A stretch of 55,770 bases of DNA from Ruminococcus sp. (GTDB taxonomy: Bacteria > Bacillota > Clostridia > Oscillospirales > Ruminococcaceae): contig JAGAQC010000032.1 in NCBI GenBank assembly GCA_017622925.1, positions 1 to 55,770 of the forward strand, in the 5' to 3' direction. The notes under the pieces were generated by a model. The model was not told the DNA's origin and searched no databases. It saw nothing but the letters and a program-made list of their open reading frames with translations. The translations under genes were made by a program, and so were the position numbers. Positions 16,352-24,328 of this stretch are shown here, piece by piece (position 1 is the first letter of the stretch; every line of letters begins with the position of its first letter).

Positions 16352-16371
16352 GCATTTTATGCAACTTAGTT

Positions 16372-16625
16372 GGATATTGTTTCTCATATCCTTTGCCAAA
16401 AGGTAATCTTTTGAACCCTATATCGTAAATTTTACTGCATAAAGCCATAAAAATATTGGTTTGGATTTATATGGCAGGCTTTATGCAGGAAAATTTACGA
16501 CAACAGAGATTCCAAAGGGGTCACCCCTTTGGCAGGGGGTGTGGGGTGACTCCCTACAGTGTAGGGAGATGTCACGAAGTGACAGAGGGTACGGGGCGGT
16601 TAGCCGGCGTCCCCCACTAAAGTTG
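16372..16625 (+). repeat. hairpin-cassette element, copy 4 (stem type C, with extra module)
   Basis: The conserved frame is the same but the inner stem is different: arms TCGTAAATTTT.. (16423-16446) and ..AAAATTTACGA (16477-16500). The small 5' hairpin is CAAAAG/CTTTTG instead of AAGAG/CTCTT, keeping its GTAA loop. The 3' GC stem is extended by about 63 bases containing CTCCCTACAGTGTAGGGAG and GTCACGAAGTGAC hairpins. It ends 13 bases from the stop of the convergent GH13 gene. Confidence 0.85.
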
Positions 16626-16637
16626 CAGACAGTGATT

Positions 16638-18236
16638 TTAAAGCTTGACGAATCTCATGACCGAGCCGTCGCTTGCTTTTCCGCAGAATATAGCCTTTGG
16701 TCTTGCCCATACGCTGCCATCGGAGATGTTCTTGTAAACAACAAGCTCCTCGTTGTTTTCGCTGTGACGTGCAACGGCGATGACCTCGTACTCGCCGCCC
16801 TTATAGTGGCGATAGCGGCAGCCGACAACAACTTCCGTTTCCCGTACCTCCGCTTCATGAGCAGGAGCAGCCTCGGGTTCGATGTTTACAATGTCGTCCG
16901 AAACGATTATCATAGACGAGAACGGCGGCATAGTTACATGAGCGTTGCCGTTATCGACCTGCACCTGATTTGCGCTGATAACGTCCACAAGAGCAGGAAG
17001 ATGAGTGCCGAAATTGAAGTCATACTGATAATCCGCAAGGTTCAAAGCGACGTAGACCGTCTGCTCGCCCTGAAACTTTTTGAAAAGAAGCTGCTGATTT
17101 GTTATCTGTATTCTCTCGTAGTTGCCCGTTCTGAGCGCAGGATATGCCCTGTAAATCCTGCCGAGCTTTACGATGTGCTTGTAAAGGTCGGTATTTTCGC
17201 GTTCCATGTCGGCAAGGTGGAGACACGGACGCAGACCGTCGTCGGAATTGTTCTCCTTACGTCCCTGAACGCCGTATTCGCTTCCGTAGTAAATTGACGG
17301 AATACCGGGCATCGAGTACAACAGCGTATAGATAAGCGGCAGGTGAGCAGGATTGTTCACCGTGCTTGCAAGACGGTTCACATCGTGGTTATCCACAAAG
17401 TTATAGAGGTTGATATTCCTGTATATACCGCCGTTTGCGCCCGACTGACGGTTAATGGAATAGTCGATCTCGTAGTAATTTTTATCGTTGTGAGAGGAAT
17501 AAATTCCCTTGTAGCATTCGTAGTTCGTAACGCTGTCGAGCATTTCGGGGTTTGCCCAGCGATTGTAGTCGCCGTGGATAATTTCGCCCATGAGCCAAAA
17601 ATCACGCTTTTTGCCCTTGCAGAAATCACGTATTCTCTTGAAGAAATTGAAGTCGATGCAGTCGGCGGCGTCAAAGCGGATTCCGTCAATGCCAAAGGAT
17701 TCTATCCAGTAGTTCACGGCGTCTATAATGTGGTCGCAAACGCCTACGTTACGCAGATTCAGCTTAACGAGATTGTAGTGACCGTTCCAACCCTCGTACC
17801 AGAAAGGGTCGCCGCAGGGAGACTGTCCGCCGAAATTAAGGTTCTGAAACCAGTCGCAGTAGCCCGAACCCTGCCCTTTTTCCTGTATATCCACAAACTG
17901 CGGAAATTTTCTTCCCACATGGTTGAAAACGCCGTCAAGGATTATCCTGATACCTGCTTCATGCAGACGGTCGCAGATAAAGCGGAAAGAGTTGTTGTCA
18001 CCGAGGCGGCGGTCGATCTTCTTGTAGTCAACGGTATCGTAGCCGTGTTCAACAGACTCGAAAACGGGTCCGAAGTATACGGCGTCAACGTTCATTTCTT
18101 TAAGGTGGGGAATCCAGTCCAGCACCTTGTCAAGACGATATGCCACGTCATTATTGCTGAAATCGTTGAATTTAGGCGCTCCGCAGAAGCCGAGAGGGTA
18201 AATGTGATAGATTATGGCGTTGTCGTACCAATTCAT
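16638..18236 (-). CDS. GH13 alpha-amylase family enzyme fused to a C-terminal DUF1653 domain
   Basis: A 532-residue cytosolic glycosidase without signal peptide, probably acting on imported malto-oligosaccharides. GH13 landmarks are 'DGVFNHVG' (101-108), 'GIRFDAAD' with nucleophile D189, 'LMGEII' with acid/base E218, and 'FVDNHDVNR' with D285. An amylase C-terminal beta domain follows to about 450. Residues about 471-532 ('YRHYKGGEYEVIAVARHSE...VWARPKAIF') match DUF1653, a small domain usually encoded on its own. RBS AGGAG lies upstream of the ATG. It follows the HD-domain gene by 26 bases, so the two are likely one operon. Exact specificity (neopullulanase, maltodextrinase) cannot be read here. 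Confidence 0.92.
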   Translation of the reverse strand: MNWYDNAIIYHIYPLGFCGAPKFNDFSNNDVAYRLDKVLDWIPHLKEMNVDAVYFGPVFESVEHGYDTVDYKKIDRRLGDNNSFRFICDRLHEAGIRIILDGVFNHVGRKFPQFVDIQEKGQGSGYCDWFQNLNFGGQSPCGDPFWYEGWNGHYNLVKLNLRNVGVCDHIIDAVNYWIESFGIDGIRFDAADCIDFNFFKRIRDFCKGKKRDFWLMGEIIHGDYNRWANPEMLDSVTNYECYKGIYSSHNDKNYYEIDYSINRQSGANGGIYRNINLYNFVDNHDVNRLASTVNNPAHLPLIYTLLYSMPGIPSIYYGSEYGVQGRKENNSDDGLRPCLHLADMERENTDLYKHIVKLGRIYRAYPALRTGNYERIQITNQQLLFKKFQGEQTVYVALNLADYQYDFNFGTHLPALVDVISANQVQVDNGNAHVTMPPFSSMIIVSDDIVNIEPEAAPAHEAEVRETEVVVGCRYRHYKGGEYEVIAVARHSENNEELVVYKNISDGSVWARPKAIFCGKASDGSVMRFVKL

Positions 18237-18262
18237 AATAAAAACTCCTTTTTGTTTTCAGA

Positions 18263-18859
18263 CTATTTTTTGCTTCCCTCGATAAAATATGAAGCCTCCA
18301 TATCCGCAACATGAAGCGCAAAAGCAAGCGGATACGTTTCCAAAGCCTTTCCGATAAGGTTTTTATCCTCAATGCCGGAAAAGCCCATATGCCATCGGAT
18401 AGCGCACGCCTCTTCACGGGTGAGCCTGCCCTCTCCGAAAAGATAGCCCGAGATTATATAGACCGATTTTTCGCCGTGTCCGTAGGGCAGAGTATCGTTG
18501 ACAGCATAGGCGTTGTATTTTTCCCACTTGCCCGTAATATCGTTTTTGCGGTTGCGTACTTCCGTGGTGTAGAAGTTCACCTTGCAAAGGTCGTGGAGCA
18601 GAGCCACTATAGCGATAGTTTCCTCTGAAAAATCCATTCCGTAAAGCTCCTTTGTACGGGGGCGTGAAAGATAATCTTTCAGACAATGGTAAACGTTTAC
18701 GCTGTGTTCGACAAGTCCGCCCTCATACGAGCCGTGAAATCTTGTACTGCTCGGAGCTGTGAAAAAGTCCGATTTTTTCAAATATTCCAACAGCTTATCC
18801 GCGCCGTTACGCTTTATGTTTTCGGTATATATTTTAATAAATTCTTCCTTTGGCGTCAT
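18263..18859 (-). CDS. HD-domain hydrolase
   Basis: The 198-residue protein carries an HD metal-dependent phosphohydrolase domain: His in 'LVEHSVNVY' (H52), the HD pair in 'ALLHDLCKVNFY' (H89, D90), and a later 'LPYGHGEKS'. The 'THR/RFHGSYEGGLVEHSVNVYHCLKDYL' region resembles HD domains of the YhaM/TraI-2C type that act on nucleic acids or nucleotides. The start at 18859 (MTPKEEF) has AAGGAG 6 bases upstream; a codon 7 residues earlier has no RBS. A promoter lies upstream, and the GH13 gene follows. Substrate unknown. Confidence 0.82.
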   Translation of the reverse strand: MTPKEEFIKIYTENIKRNGADKLLEYLKKSDFFTAPSSTRFHGSYEGGLVEHSVNVYHCLKDYLSRPRTKELYGMDFSEETIAIVALLHDLCKVNFYTTEVRNRKNDITGKWEKYNAYAVNDTLPYGHGEKSVYIISGYLFGEGRLTREEACAIRWHMGFSGIEDKNLIGKALETYPLAFALHVADMEASYFIEGSKK

Positions 18860-18911
18860 TTTTGCGCTCCTTATAGACAATATACTTATTTATACAGTTA
18901 ACCGTGGTTAT

Positions 18912-18940
18912 ATTATATCATATTTCAAATAATATTGCAA
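18912..18940 (-). promoter_or_regulatory. promoter of the HD-domain/GH13 operon
   Basis: Minus-strand TTGCAA (18935-18940), 17-base spacer, TATAAT (18912-18917). Confidence 0.7.
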
Positions 18941-18956
18941 GTGTTTTTGTTAATTT

Positions 18957-19286
18957 TTACGTATTAATTTTATTAACAATTTCACGTTTGTATATTTCGG
19001 CGTATTCCGTCCCGAATTTTTCGGAAAGAAAATTATTATCGCTGATAAGCAGGAGCTTCTGCGGACGTTTCAGTTTTTTTACCGCGCATTCAAGCTTTGA
19101 GGCGGCTGACCTGCCCTCGCAGCTCCACACCGCAAGAACCCTCTCGGGCGGATTGGCACGGGTAAATCTTGCGCCCCGTTCTCCGCCCGAGTGTTCTGCA
19201 TACCGCCGCTTTATATCGGTCGTTATGCCCGTGTACAGCCTGCCGCCACGACATTGTATTATATATATAAAGTATATTGAGGTCAC
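18957..19286 (-). CDS. GIY-YIG domain protein (UPF0213/YhbQ type)
   Basis: The 109-residue protein starts 'MTSIYFIYIIQCRGGRLYTGITTDIKRRYAEH', with the GIY-YIG strand pair and the catalytic Arg and Tyr in 'DIKRRYAEH'. The family contains small single-domain nuclease-like proteins of unclear role. Start is GTG at 19286, overlapping the tex stop in a GTGA, so translation is probably coupled to tex. The C-terminus ends with a charged helix; the length fits the family. Confidence 0.85.
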   Translation of the reverse strand: MTSIYFIYIIQCRGGRLYTGITTDIKRRYAEHSGGERGARFTRANPPERVLAVWSCEGRSAASKLECAVKKLKRPQKLLLISDNNFLSEKFGTEYAEIYKREIVNKINT

Positions 19287-21547
19287 TTTTTCTTTATTCT
19301 GAATGCGCTGTTATTTATTTTTGTAGGGTCGAATCCCCTCTGTTCACGTTTTTCACGGCGCGGACGGTCGTTCCGCTTCTGCTTCTGCTCTTTTTTCTCC
19401 GCTTCATCGTCAAGTCGCATAGTCAGGGAGATACGGCTGCGCTTTACGTCTACGTCAAGGACGCGGACTTTTACTACCTCTCCCACCTTTACGGCTTCAA
19501 GAGGGTGCTTTATATATCTGTTGCAGATTTGCGAAATGTGTACAAGTCCGTCCTCGTGAACTCCTATATCCACAAATGCGCCGAAGTCAATGATGTTGCG
19601 GACAGTTCCCACAAGCTCCATGCCCGGTTTGAGATCCTTTATTTCCATAATGTCGCCGCTTCTGAGCAAGGGCGGTGGAAGTTCGTCACGCAAGTCACGT
19701 CCGGGTTTTTTAAGTTCGCCGATAATGTCCGTAAGCGTCGGAACGCCGATTCCCAGCTTTTCGCTGATATTATTGACGTTCACGGAATCGGAAACAGATA
19801 TTCCGCCGCCTGCAACGTCTGCAAGAGTAAAGCCGCATTCGCTTATCAGGGCTTCTGCTGCCTTGTAGCTCTCGGGGTGAACGGCGGTGTTGTCCAGAGG
19901 ATTCTTTCCGTCACGTACACGGAGAAATCCTGCGCACTGTTCAAAGGCTTTTTTGCCAAGCTTCGGGACTTTCATAAGCTCCTTGCGGTCGGTAAATCTT
20001 CCGTTTTCCTCACGGTAAGCAACGATATTCTTAGCTACAGCCGAATTGATACCTGCAACGTATGAAAGAAGCGAATGCGATGCCGTGTTCAGGTCAACGC
20101 CCACGGAGTTTACGCAGTCCTCGACTACTCCCGAAAGAGCATCGTTCATACGAGCCTGCGGCATATCGTGCTGATACTGACCTACTCCGATAGCTTTCGG
20201 TTCTATTTTAACAAGCTCGGCAAGAGGGTCCTGCAAACGGCGCGCTATGGAAACTGCGCTTCTCAGCGATACATCGTACTCGGGGAACTCCTCCGCCGCA
20301 AGCTTTGACGCAGAATACACGGACGCTCCGGCTTCGCTGACTACCATATAGCTTACAGGCTGAGGCAGCTCCTTTATAAGGTCTGCGGCGAACTGCTCGG
20401 TCTCACGGGAAGCCGTGCCGTTGCCGATAGAAATAGTCGTAACGTTATGCTTCTGAATGAGTTCTTTGATTATCTTCTTTGAAAGCTCGATGTTCGTTTT
20501 CGGTCCCGGAGTGCAGTAGACCACGTTTGTGTCAAGCACCTTGCCCGTAGCGTCGATAACAGCAACCTTGCAGCCCGTTCTGTAACCCGGGTCAAGACCG
20601 AGTATAACGCTGTTTTTCAGCGGCGGCTGGAGAAGTAACTGACGGAGATTTGATGCAAAAACTTTTATGGACTCCTCGGCGGCGTTGGCAGTCATTTCCG
20701 AACGCACCTCACGCTCAATTGACGGGAAAATAAGTCTCTTGTATCCGTCCTCAGCGGCGGCACGTACAAGCTCTCCGCAGGGATTGTTCGCCTTGATGTA
20801 CTTGCCGAAAATTATATCCGTTGCCACCGTTTCGTCAAGGGAGAGAGCGACTTTCAGGAATCCCTCTTTTTCACCTCTGTCAAGGGCAAGAACACGGTGA
20901 TTAGCCACTTTCGACACTGGCTCGGAATATTCGTAATAATTTGTGTAAACGCTTTCCGCTTCGGGGTCGGACGCTTTGGAAACTATCTCGCCCTTTTCAG
21001 ACGCGGCGGAACGCAGCTTCTTGCGCAGCTCGGCGTCGTCCGAAATATCCTCGGCGATAATGTCCATTGCCCCCTGAATTGCGGCGGCTGCGTCGGGAAC
21101 TTCCTTTTCCTCGCTTACAAAGGCGGCGGCTTCTGCTTCGGGGTCGGACGCGTTATCCTGAGCCATGATTATCACCGCAAGCGGCTCGAGACCCTTTTCA
21201 CGGGCAATGCTCGCTCTTGTACGTCTTTTCGGCTTGAACGGGCGGTAAATGTCCTCGACCTCCACAAGAGTTACGGCGGCGGAAATAGCGTTCTCTATTT
21301 CGGGAGTCATTTTTTCCTGCTCGGTGATAGCCGTGCGGACTTCCTCCTTACGCTTTTCGAGATTTCGCAGATAGGTCAGACGGTCGGAAAGCTCACGGAG
21401 TATCTGGTCGTCCAGCGAACCTGTTACCTCCTTACGGTATCTTGCGATAAAGGGTATAGTCGCCCCCTCGTCTATAAGTCCGATAGTGTTATCGACCTGC
21501 TCCTGCCTTAAATTAAATTCTTTGGCTAATTCTTTGTTAATATCCAT
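19283..21547 (-). CDS. tex: Tex-family RNA-binding transcription accessory protein
   Basis: A 754-residue cytoplasmic protein with the full Tex order: helical N-terminal domain, YqgF-like RNase H fold ('VILGLDPGYRTGCKVAVID', about residue 317), helix-hairpin-helix segments ('SLLSYVAGINSAVAKNIVAYREENGRF'), and a C-terminal S1 domain ('GMELVGTVRNIIDFGAFVDIG') followed by a basic tail. Tex binds RNA and affects transcription and toxin gene expression in several bacteria. The ATG at 21547 has AAAGGAT upstream. It is coupled through GTGA to a GIY-YIG gene. Confidence 0.95.
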   Translation of the reverse strand: MDINKELAKEFNLRQEQVDNTIGLIDEGATIPFIARYRKEVTGSLDDQILRELSDRLTYLRNLEKRKEEVRTAITEQEKMTPEIENAISAAVTLVEVEDIYRPFKPKRRTRASIAREKGLEPLAVIIMAQDNASDPEAEAAAFVSEEKEVPDAAAAIQGAMDIIAEDISDDAELRKKLRSAASEKGEIVSKASDPEAESVYTNYYEYSEPVSKVANHRVLALDRGEKEGFLKVALSLDETVATDIIFGKYIKANNPCGELVRAAAEDGYKRLIFPSIEREVRSEMTANAAEESIKVFASNLRQLLLQPPLKNSVILGLDPGYRTGCKVAVIDATGKVLDTNVVYCTPGPKTNIELSKKIIKELIQKHNVTTISIGNGTASRETEQFAADLIKELPQPVSYMVVSEAGASVYSASKLAAEEFPEYDVSLRSAVSIARRLQDPLAELVKIEPKAIGVGQYQHDMPQARMNDALSGVVEDCVNSVGVDLNTASHSLLSYVAGINSAVAKNIVAYREENGRFTDRKELMKVPKLGKKAFEQCAGFLRVRDGKNPLDNTAVHPESYKAAEALISECGFTLADVAGGGISVSDSVNVNNISEKLGIGVPTLTDIIGELKKPGRDLRDELPPPLLRSGDIMEIKDLKPGMELVGTVRNIIDFGAFVDIGVHEDGLVHISQICNRYIKHPLEAVKVGEVVKVRVLDVDVKRSRISLTMRLDDEAEKKEQKQKRNDRPRREKREQRGFDPTKINNSAFRIKKK

Positions 21548-21592
21548 ATTTTATCCTTTCACTGTAAAATGTTTTAAATAAGCAAGCTATAT

Positions 21593-21955
21593 AGCCTTTA
21601 GCTATTAGCCGTTAGCCATATAATTAAAAGATTTGGGTACTTTTGTACCTTTTGTACCTTTTGTACCCCTGCACCAATATTTAAAAATAAATCGGGGACT
21701 TTTCTGCCATGTACCATTTGTACCATTGTACCATGTACCATGAGCCGAAATTTAAAAATAAATCTGTCTGATTAATAAATGATACTGTAAGCTAAAGGCT
21801 AACGGCTAATGGCTAACGGCTTTATTGCACCATGTACCATTTGTACCATTGTACCATGTACCAACGTTCAAAAATAAACCTGCATAATCGACAAATTATA
21901 CTGTAAACTAACAGCTTTATTGTACAAGTTGCTGCATAATGCTCATTTATAGTAA
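21593..21955. repeat. left arm of large inverted repeat with GGTACA and TAGCC tandem units
   Basis: About 250 bases here (21593-21840) match, inverted, 23278-23592 with near identity over the first ~150. The arm is built from short motifs: TTTTGTACC three times, TGTACCAT several times, GCTAACGGC/TAGCCGTTAGCC, and a 70-base unit ending AAATTTAAAAATAAATC. A second partial set follows to 21955. No gene is seen. Confidence 0.85.
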
Positions 21956-21960
21956 AACAC

Positions 21961-22899
21961 TTAATTATTCAGCCTGTCTATCCATGAAAACAGCGTCTTT
22001 GCTATATCACGGTAAACGGCAAGATTATTCTTTTCGTTCAATACCTCGTGACGCATATTATCAAACAGCCGATGCGATATACTTTCATAGCCTGCTGTGC
22101 GGAGGTTCTCTATAGCCTGAAAAAAACGCTTTTCCGACAGCATTACGGGGTCGTCCCTGCCCGATATGAAGCGTATAGGAAGATTCCTGTTCTTCACCTG
22201 CCAACCCTTGCCGCTGTAGGTCTCTTTTAAAAGGTACAGCAGGGCTTCATAGCCGTTGAGCGTATAAATAAAGTTTGAACGGGGATTTTCGTTGAACTCC
22301 TCCACGACTTCCTTTCGGCTGCATATCCATGAATGAGGGGTAGTCCCGAAATTCTTGTTGAAAAGCTTTTCAGCCGCTTCGCTTACGTTTTCGCTTCGGT
22401 AACGGCTCTTGCGGCGTTTGGAAAGCGCGGAGTTTATGGTTCTTATAAGTCCCGAAAATCGGCTGTACGACGGCGAACCGAGAATTATAAGCCCGTTTAT
22501 TTCATCGTCGTGTTCCTTTAAAAAGCACCTCGCCCCAAGCGAACCCATGCTGTGAGCCGCCATAAAACACGGCAGCTCGGGATATGCTGTGCGTATCATT
22601 CGGTTAAACTGAGCTATGTCCGAAACAAAGCCTTTTCCGCCGTTTTTGAACATAAATCCGAGGTCGTCCTCCGTAACGATACTGCCGCCGTGTCCTCGGT
22701 TGTCGTGAATAACCGAAATAAAGCCCTGTTCAGCGAGATAGTCCATAAAATCATAGTAGCGTTCCTTATATTCGTTCATGCCGTGAACAAGCTGAACAAC
22801 GCCGTATACGTCGCCTATCGGAACTGCGGCGGCGGCAGATATTTCAAGTCCGTCAAATTCCGATGTAAAATTTATTTCCTTTAAAGCTGCGTTTATCAT
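21961..22899 (-). CDS. alpha/beta hydrolase, monoacylglycerol lipase/lysophospholipase type
   Basis: A 312-residue serine hydrolase without signal peptide. It shows the oxyanion 'LVHGMNEY' (38-45), 'DNRGHGGS' (66-73), the nucleophile elbow 'AAHSMGS' with S117 (the first glycine of GxSxG is Ala), the acid in 'SGRDDPVM' and the catalytic His in 'DNMRHEVLNE'. This layout is that of the Hydrolase_4/PldB group, which removes acyl chains from monoacylglycerols or lysophospholipids. RBS GAAGGTGA precedes the ATG. The gene lies alone between the arms of a large inverted repeat, which raises the possibility that it arrived with them. Confidence 0.9.
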   Translation of the reverse strand: MINAALKEINFTSEFDGLEISAAAAVPIGDVYGVVQLVHGMNEYKERYYDFMDYLAEQGFISVIHDNRGHGGSIVTEDDLGFMFKNGGKGFVSDIAQFNRMIRTAYPELPCFMAAHSMGSLGARCFLKEHDDEINGLIILGSPSYSRFSGLIRTINSALSKRRKSRYRSENVSEAAEKLFNKNFGTTPHSWICSRKEVVEEFNENPRSNFIYTLNGYEALLYLLKETYSGKGWQVKNRNLPIRFISGRDDPVMLSEKRFFQAIENLRTAGYESISHRLFDNMRHEVLNEKNNLAVYRDIAKTLFSWIDRLNN

Positions 22900-23023
22900 A
22901 AATTCACCTTCTTTTCATGGCTGACCATAAGCCTTTCTATCATACTTGCCTCTATTGCAAAATGCACAATATCTTTCGGAATAAATTCCGTCTGCCTGCG
23001 TTGTCCCCCTAATCGGGGCGGAC

Positions 23024-23105
23024 ACCTTCTGTCACTTCGTGACATCTCCCTACACTGTAGGGAGTCACCTCACCGTGCGACAGCACGCTTTCGTCGTCCG
23101 CCTTG
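23024..23105. repeat. module family copies: CTCCCTACA hairpin and CACCGTGCGACAG hairpin
   Basis: 23027-23068 repeats the CTCCCTACACTGTAGGGAG/GTCACTTCGTGAC module that also sits inside cassette copies 4 and 7. It is directly joined to a CACCGTGCGACAGCACG module shared with the MITE-like palindrome at 44.8 kb. The remainder of 22900-23277 shows no gene. Confidence 0.75.
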
Positions 23106-23277
23106 ACATACAGAATTTCTTCTCGAAATCTTTTGCACACTTTGCAATATAGTCAAGTATATTCTACCATAATTTTTAAAAAAATGCAAGTGCTATCGCT
23201 GTTGAAGTATATGTCAAGCAAAAGTAGGCAAACTATAAATACAAAATTCATCTTCCTATGGATAACGGATATCAGCT

Positions 23278-23592
23278 CATGGTACATGGTAAAATAAAGC
23301 CGTTAGCCGTTAGCCTTTAGCCTTTAGCTTACAGTATCATTTATTAATCAGACAGATTTTTTTAAATTTCGGCTCGTGGTACATGGTACAATGGTACAAA
23401 TGGTACATGGCAGAAAAGCACCCAATTTATTTTTAAATTTCAGCTCATGGTACATGGTACAATGGTACAAATGGTACATGGCAGAAAAGTCCCCGATTTA
23501 TTTTTAAATATTGGTGCAGGGGTACAAAAGGTACAAAAGGTACAAAAGTCCCCAAATCTTTTAATTATATGGCTAACAGCTAAAGGCTAAAG
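23278..23592. repeat. right arm of large inverted repeat
   Basis: Inverted counterpart of the left arm at 21.6 kb. It contains two copies of the unit GGTACATGGTACAATGG...GGCAGAAAAG (about 23377-23420 and 23449-23490), where the left arm has one full copy, so the arms differ by one tandem unit. It ends in GGTACAAAA repeats and GGCTAACAGCTAAAGGC. Confidence 0.85.
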
Positions 23593-23627
23593 TTACAAAT
23601 GTCACTCAAATAATTACAGATGTTACC

Positions 23628-23656
23628 TTGATACATATTATAATATATAGTATACT
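23628..23656 (+). promoter_or_regulatory. promoter of the 42-residue membrane protein
   Basis: TTGATA (23628-23633), 17-base spacer, TATACT (23651-23656), 35 bases before the ATG. Confidence 0.6.
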
Positions 23657-23690
23657 CTAAATATAGTCTTATAAAAAAGGAGGACGACCC

Positions 23691-23819
23691 ATGAAACCGA
23701 TAAAAGATTTTCTTATAGAAACTGTAATTCTTACCGCCGCAGTTATCGGGTGGGGAATTTTACGGCTTATCCGCACAGTGCAGGCTTATTCCAAAAACGA
23801 CCGAAACGACGGCGGTTGA
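23691..23819 (+). CDS. 42-residue single-pass membrane protein
   Basis: ATG at 23691, TGA at 23817-23819, with AGGAGG 6 bases upstream and its own promoter. The peptide begins MKPIKDFLIETVILTAAVIG and has one hydrophobic helix (about 7-27), then a basic segment and a hydrophilic tail ending NDRNDGG. No family was recognised. A good RBS, promoter and membrane-helix composition support translation. It lies directly before the leader of the cation ATPase, on the same strand. Confidence 0.6.
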   Translation: MKPIKDFLIETVILTAAVIGWGILRLIRTVQAYSKNDRNDGG

Positions 23820-23872
23820 AATTTCCGATAAAATTCTTTATATGTTTATGAAAATATTGTAAAAAATTATCC

Positions 23873-23902
23873 TTGACAACTTGCCCCATTATATGGTAAA
23901 AT
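23873..23902 (+). promoter_or_regulatory. promoter of the P-type ATPase transcript
   Basis: TTGACA (23873-23878) and TAAAAT (23897-23902) with an 18-base spacer. Transcription from about 23909 would give a 420-base leader. Confidence 0.65.
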
Positions 23903-23906
23903 AGAC

Positions 23907-24067
23907 AAGGTAATCTATAAAAACCTGTTTGGTAAAGCAAAAATCAGATAGGTGCGGCAGAGGCAAGGAAAGTGCCCGACGGCGGGCTGTCGCCCTCCGA
24001 GGGTGCTTGACGCAGCATATGCCGTGCATAGCTGATTTTTGTCAAAAGAGGTTTTTAGAGATTGCCT
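23907..24067 (+). ncRNA. unassigned structured RNA domain in the ATPase leader
   Basis: This first leader domain is closed by long pairings: GGTAATCTATAAAAACC with GGTTTTTAGAGATTGCC, and AAAAATCAG with CTGATTTTT. Inside are a GCGGCA/TGCCGTGC-type pairing and four short hairpins (GGCAAGGAAAGTGCC, CGACGGCGGGCTGTCG, CCCTCCGAGGG, TGCTTGACGCAGCA), so it forms a multi-branched junction. I could not match it to M-box, lysine, cobalamin or NiCo consensus from memory. It stands directly before a yybP-ykoY riboswitch. Confidence 0.55.
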
Positions 24068-24068
24068 A

Positions 24069-24224
24069 AATAAAAGGGAGTAGCTTCGCCGAAAGCAAAA
24101 ATCGGCGCTGTCCGCATCGCCATACCCACAGCCGAACGCTGTCGGGCGGACAAGGGCTTAGGAACTGTGCAGAAATAACTTGCACATTTATAGTTCCTTA
24201 CAGGCTTTAAGCAAGACTTTTATT
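24069..24224 (+). ncRNA. yybP-ykoY (Mn2+) riboswitch aptamer
   Basis: It begins AATAAAAGGGAGTAGC and ends GCAAGACTTTTATT, the conserved ends of the yybP-ykoY class, which senses Mn2+ and controls exporters including P-type ATPases. The closing stem AATAAAAG (24069-24076) with CTTTTATT (24217-24224) is perfect. The gene downstream is a cation P-type ATPase, as expected for the class. Confidence 0.85.
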
Positions 24225-24284
24225 GCATAGTACCGAAGCTGAATAAGCGTTATCTTTCGGCATTACGCAATAAAAGTCTTTTTT
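24213..24284 (+). terminator. riboswitch expression-platform terminator
   Basis: AAGACTTTTATTGC (24213-24226) pairs perfectly with GCAATAAAAGTCTT (24267-24280) and runs into a T tract. Its left arm contains the 3' strand of the aptamer's closing stem, so aptamer and terminator exclude each other: ligand binding should permit readthrough (an ON switch). Confidence 0.9.
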
Positions 24285-24328
24285 GTTTCTCCCACGAAAA
24301 TATAAGAGCCTGTTCTAAGGAGGAAATA

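Noticed and set aside
17343-18314. 323-codon plus-strand open frame
   Set aside because: Antisense to the GH13 gene, whose catalytic motifs are intact; no RBS.
21600-23600. GGTACA/TAGCC blocks as a CRISPR array
   Set aside because: Units are irregular, very short and lack unique spacers of constant size; no cas genes are nearby.
23907-24067. First leader domain as M-box or lysine riboswitch
   Set aside because: AGGTG and a late GCTTGACGC looked suggestive, but the remaining conserved positions of those classes are missing.
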